64,000 nt of DNA, taken from NCBI GenBank assembly GCA_913057235.1, contig CAJXNI010000008.1, positions 1 to 64,000 on the forward strand, in the 5' to 3' direction. Source of the DNA: an uncultured Bacteroidota bacterium (GTDB lineage: Bacteria > Bacteroidota > Bacteroidia > Flavobacteriales > Schleiferiaceae). The notes below the pieces were generated by a model, which ran no database searches, had not been told where the DNA came from, and worked only from the letters and a program-made list of their open reading frames with translations. Position numbers and translations under genes: made by a program. This document shows positions 61,514 through 64,000 of the stretch, piece by piece. The first letter of the stretch is position 1; each line of letters starts with the position of its first letter.

Positions 61514-64000
61514 TTAACGAAACAGATGGACAAATCCGGCCACCACTTGTTCATTGGTAGCTTCTAAAGATTTTGGAACAAAAGTAGCTACATAGTAATA
61601 CACCCCCTGAGCTGCTGGCTGCCCGCTAAGCTGCACGGTGCCATCCCAGCCATTGACCACAAAGTCTTCTAAACTAGCTGAGCGATACACCGTAGTCCCC
61701 CAGCGATTGTAAATGTCTACTTGCAGGCTTTCCAGTTGATTGTAATTAAGGGGGAGAAATAAATCGCTGGTGCCATCGCCATTAGGCGTAAATACGTTTG
61801 GGAATTGCAGCTCAAAACAGCTTTCCAGGCAAGCTTCTTCACTCAGCGGACTTTCATTGGCCTCGCCACCGGCATCAAAGTTGGCATCATCTACGGCCGT
61901 AGCGGCAAAACAGCCAAATAACTGTCCGTCATTAACCAGCACAATAGTGCTGTCATTGCCCGTTCTAAACGTGTAAGCGGGGTTAGCGCCAAAAGAACCG
62001 GTAGGGGTTCTGAAATAGATATTTATCTGTTTTACATCATTGGGGCAGCCCTGATTCTTGGGCATTTGCCAACTTACCAAAATAGTATCGGGGCACACCG
62101 TACGTAAACTTATAAGGGGTGTACAAGGTGCGATGGTGTCACGCGCCAGCGCACAAGCAATTTGGCTGCGGTTTTCAATATTTGGCAAGCTATCATTGGC
62201 GGTGTATCTTCCGTAGGCCTTTACGCGGTAACAATATTCCTCGCCATTCACCAACCCGGTATCGGTGTAAACTGGGTTAAAGCTTTCTGCAATACTATCA
62301 AAAGTGCCGCTGCCGGTTGGATTCTCTCTAAAAATCACAAAGCGCTCATTGAGCCATGGGGTATTGTGGGTCATATTTAAAACTACGGCTTCATCTTGAC
62401 CCCGAGGCTTGAGGAATATAGTGGAAGCGGGACTGGAAGAACCCACAAAAGTTTGGTCTGTTCCAGAATATAAGTCTACCCGATAGTTATAGCCCAAATC
62501 TTGGGTGTTTAAACTTTGGTGTTGATAGGCGGTGTCCTCCAGCCCGTTAATGCGGGTAAGCTCAGAGAAGTCCGTGCCATTAATGCTATCTGAAACCAGT
62601 AATCGATATTGGTAAGGCGGTGGAAAAAGGGTGGAATCAAATTCAGGTGGAGCAATCCACTCTACCCGCACAGAGCCGGTTGATGTTGACGTGCTTTCCA
62701 CATCAGCTTTGGTAATAAGTGGTAAAGATAGCGGCAGGCTGGCGCAAAACTCCTGACTGGCGTAGCTTTGCGCTTCATCTTCAAAATAGGCTACCACCAT
62801 GTAGCAGTATTGTACCCCAATCTCCAGATCATTGGTATCTAAATACGCAGTGTCTAAAACACCTTGGGTGTTAGAGTCTAAAAATGTGTACCCCGTATAC
62901 TCGGGCACCCCGGTTTCGCAAGAATCGGGTATAAACCCAAAGGCGGCCTCTCTGCGGTAAATCAGATAGCCTTGTGCGTCTCGGCAAAAGTTAGAATTCC
63001 AGTTTAAAGCCAGTCCTCCCCCTTCTGATTGCGCAGCCGGGTTTTTAGGAGCCGGAGCAATAACTGTTATTTCCGTGGTGTATAAATCGGCCAGGGGTGT
63101 TTCGTTTCGGTCGGCTGGAATATCTTGTGCCTTAAAGGTAATTTGGTGCGGTAGCCTTTTTACATGCGTGCAGGCCGTATTCCACACAAAAGTATGGGTA
63201 AGAGGCTCAGAGCCTGTGCGATTAAAGGGCTGAGCTTCTGGTGCTATCTCAAAAGGAGCGCCAAAAGCACTCAGCTCAATATCGTCTCCATCAGGGTCTG
63301 TGGCCGTTACCGGAAAGCTTATGGTTTGCCCGGACTCTACACAAAAGGGCCCCACCGGTTGAATAACGGGAGGTTCATTACCGCAGTCTTCAATGTCTAT
63401 TTGTAAATCTCGGGTTACAAAACCAATTTTGGTGTAGCGGCCGTTGCGGTTTTTACGCCATTCAATAATTTCAAAGGCAAAATTGTATTGCCCGGGATTT
63501 TGGGGCACATCCCATATCAGTGTCCCATCTCTAGGGTCTATTTGCACACTGTCTTGCACAAATTGTGCATCATAAATAGTGGGCAGGGCTGCACCTCCGG
63601 TAGTACGGCTAGGCACCAACCGATAAGAAAGACTATCGCCATCCAAATCTACCGCACCGGCATTATGCTCAAAACGTTTGCGTAAACAACCCCGTTCTAT
63701 AGGCGGGTTGGTAAGAATAGGCGAGCTGTTAGCCCCTAAACTCCCGCCAACAAAAAGCTCGGTTTCAATGTAGAAAGGTACCTGGTCGCTATTGATAATA
63801 TTACTAATACCCGCATTGCGGTTTTGGTCTTCTACAGATAGCGTGTATTGACCGGGCGAACCGTAAGTATGCTCTCCTATGTAGATATTCTTTTTAATCT
63901 CATTAGCAGGGTCAATAATTTCCCCATCACGCGCTCCATCGCTGCAAAGGCTGGAGCCCCCATTGGCACGTTTCAACACACTGGTCTCACCAGGTTCGCC
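61514..64000 (-). CDS. Large T9SS type B surface protein, cut by the right edge
   Basis: The frame is open to the window edge, so the N-terminus is missing; the visible part has about 828 residues. It contains cadherin/Ig-like segments (AVDLDGDSLSYRLVPS, VTATDPDGDDIELSAFG), then fibronectin-III-like repeats (AYLDTNDLEIGVQYCYMVVAYFEDEAQ and similar). The C-terminal sorting domain reads LQFPNVFTPNGDGTSDLFLPL ... VDIYNRWGTTVYRS ... AAQGVYYYVATF. It should be secreted by T9SS and anchored on the surface, with a probable adhesive role. The upstream part may hold a gliding-associated repeat region. Confidence 0.9.
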   Translation of the reverse strand, partial: GEPGETSVLKRANGGSSLCSDGARDGEIIDPANEIKKNIYIGEHTYGSPGQYTLSVEDQNRNAGISNIINSDQVPFYIETELFVGGSLGANSSPILTNPPIERGCLRKRFEHNAGAVDLDGDSLSYRLVPSRTTGGAALPTIYDAQFVQDSVQIDPRDGTLIWDVPQNPGQYNFAFEIIEWRKNRNGRYTKIGFVTRDLQIDIEDCGNEPPVIQPVGPFCVESGQTISFPVTATDPDGDDIELSAFGAPFEIAPEAQPFNRTGSEPLTHTFVWNTACTHVKRLPHQITFKAQDIPADRNETPLADLYTTEITVIAPAPKNPAAQSEGGGLALNWNSNFCRDAQGYLIYRREAAFGFIPDSCETGVPEYTGYTFLDSNTQGVLDTAYLDTNDLEIGVQYCYMVVAYFEDEAQSYASQEFCASLPLSLPLITKADVESTSTSTGSVRVEWIAPPEFDSTLFPPPYQYRLLVSDSINGTDFSELTRINGLEDTAYQHQSLNTQDLGYNYRVDLYSGTDQTFVGSSSPASTIFLKPRGQDEAVVLNMTHNTPWLNERFVIFRENPTGSGTFDSIAESFNPVYTDTGLVNGEEYCYRVKAYGRYTANDSLPNIENRSQIACALARDTIAPCTPLISLRTVCPDTILVSWQMPKNQGCPNDVKQINIYFRTPTGSFGANPAYTFRTGNDSTIVLVNDGQLFGCFAATAVDDANFDAGGEANESPLSEEACLESCFELQFPNVFTPNGDGTSDLFLPLNYNQLESLQVDIYNRWGTTVYRSASLEDFVVNGWDGTVQLSGQPAAQGVYYYVATFVPKSLEATNEQVVAGFVHLFR

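Overview
The window looks like a chromosomal segment of a member of the Bacteroidota, most likely Flavobacteriales. Support comes from three proteins with type IX secretion (T9SS) C-terminal sorting domains, a fused CcoNO oxidase subunit, surface-type lipoproteins (Cys followed by an acidic run), almost no Shine-Dalgarno sequences, and many promoters with the Bacteroidota -7 element TAnnTTTG. It is mostly compact core genome with three accessory or scarred patches.

Layout. 1-2018: a decayed IS4-type transposase, an AraC-family HTH fragment, tRNA-Ala(GGC), a small GIY-YIG nuclease gene and a second, broken copy of the tRNA plus its terminator. 2019-7311: geranylgeranyl-reductase-type flavoprotein, a cyclic-nucleotide-domain protein, an Fnr-type regulator, the copper ATPase CcoI/CtpA and a thioredoxin. 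7335-12084: lipoprotein hydrolase, outer-membrane barrel, surface lipoprotein and an unknown helical protein. 12125-16832: a tightly packed operon of SDR, KASIII-like protein, Na+/solute symporter and acyl-CoA ligase. 17029-18591: GapN. 18832-24903: the whole cbb3 oxidase operon ccoS-ccoNO-ccoQ-ccoP-ccoG-ccoH-tauE/safE. 24916-34850: serine hydrolase, lipB, sugar-phosphate isomerase, barrel protein, PadR pair, lspA, DksA-like protein and ileS. 35260-43725: glutamate-receptor-like channel, beta-propeller lipoprotein, T9SS subtilase, rhodanese/DUF2892 pair, RidA and lysS. 43801-50184: small membrane proteins, barrels, an apparent 2.8-kb insertion carrying a T9SS adhesin-like gene, a PAP2-like protein and rpoN. 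50403-64000: a frameshifted lipoprotein, asnS, a TetR-TolC-MFP-RND efflux operon, dxs, ribE and a large T9SS protein cut by the right edge.

The best system-level signal is a small Fnr regulon. Three TGA-N6-TCA boxes lie upstream of ccoS, ctpA and the cyclic-nucleotide-domain gene. In each case the box centre is exactly 36.5 nt from the last G of a TAnnTTTG-like -7 element. The Fnr homologue encoded between two of these boxes keeps the Glu and Arg expected to read such half-sites. Together they would switch on the high-affinity oxidase and its copper supply when oxygen is low.

Other points worth attention: the GIY-YIG gene held inside a duplicated tRNA/terminator unit; a 2.8-kb insertion bounded by a 53-bp direct repeat; a lipB gene whose only sensible start is AUA, overlapping the upstream stop; a KASIII-like protein that keeps its Cys but has lost the His and Asn; and a 52-residue membrane ORF coupled by ATGA to the subtilase. 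I found no CRISPR array, recognisable defence island, intact mobile element or biosynthetic gene cluster.
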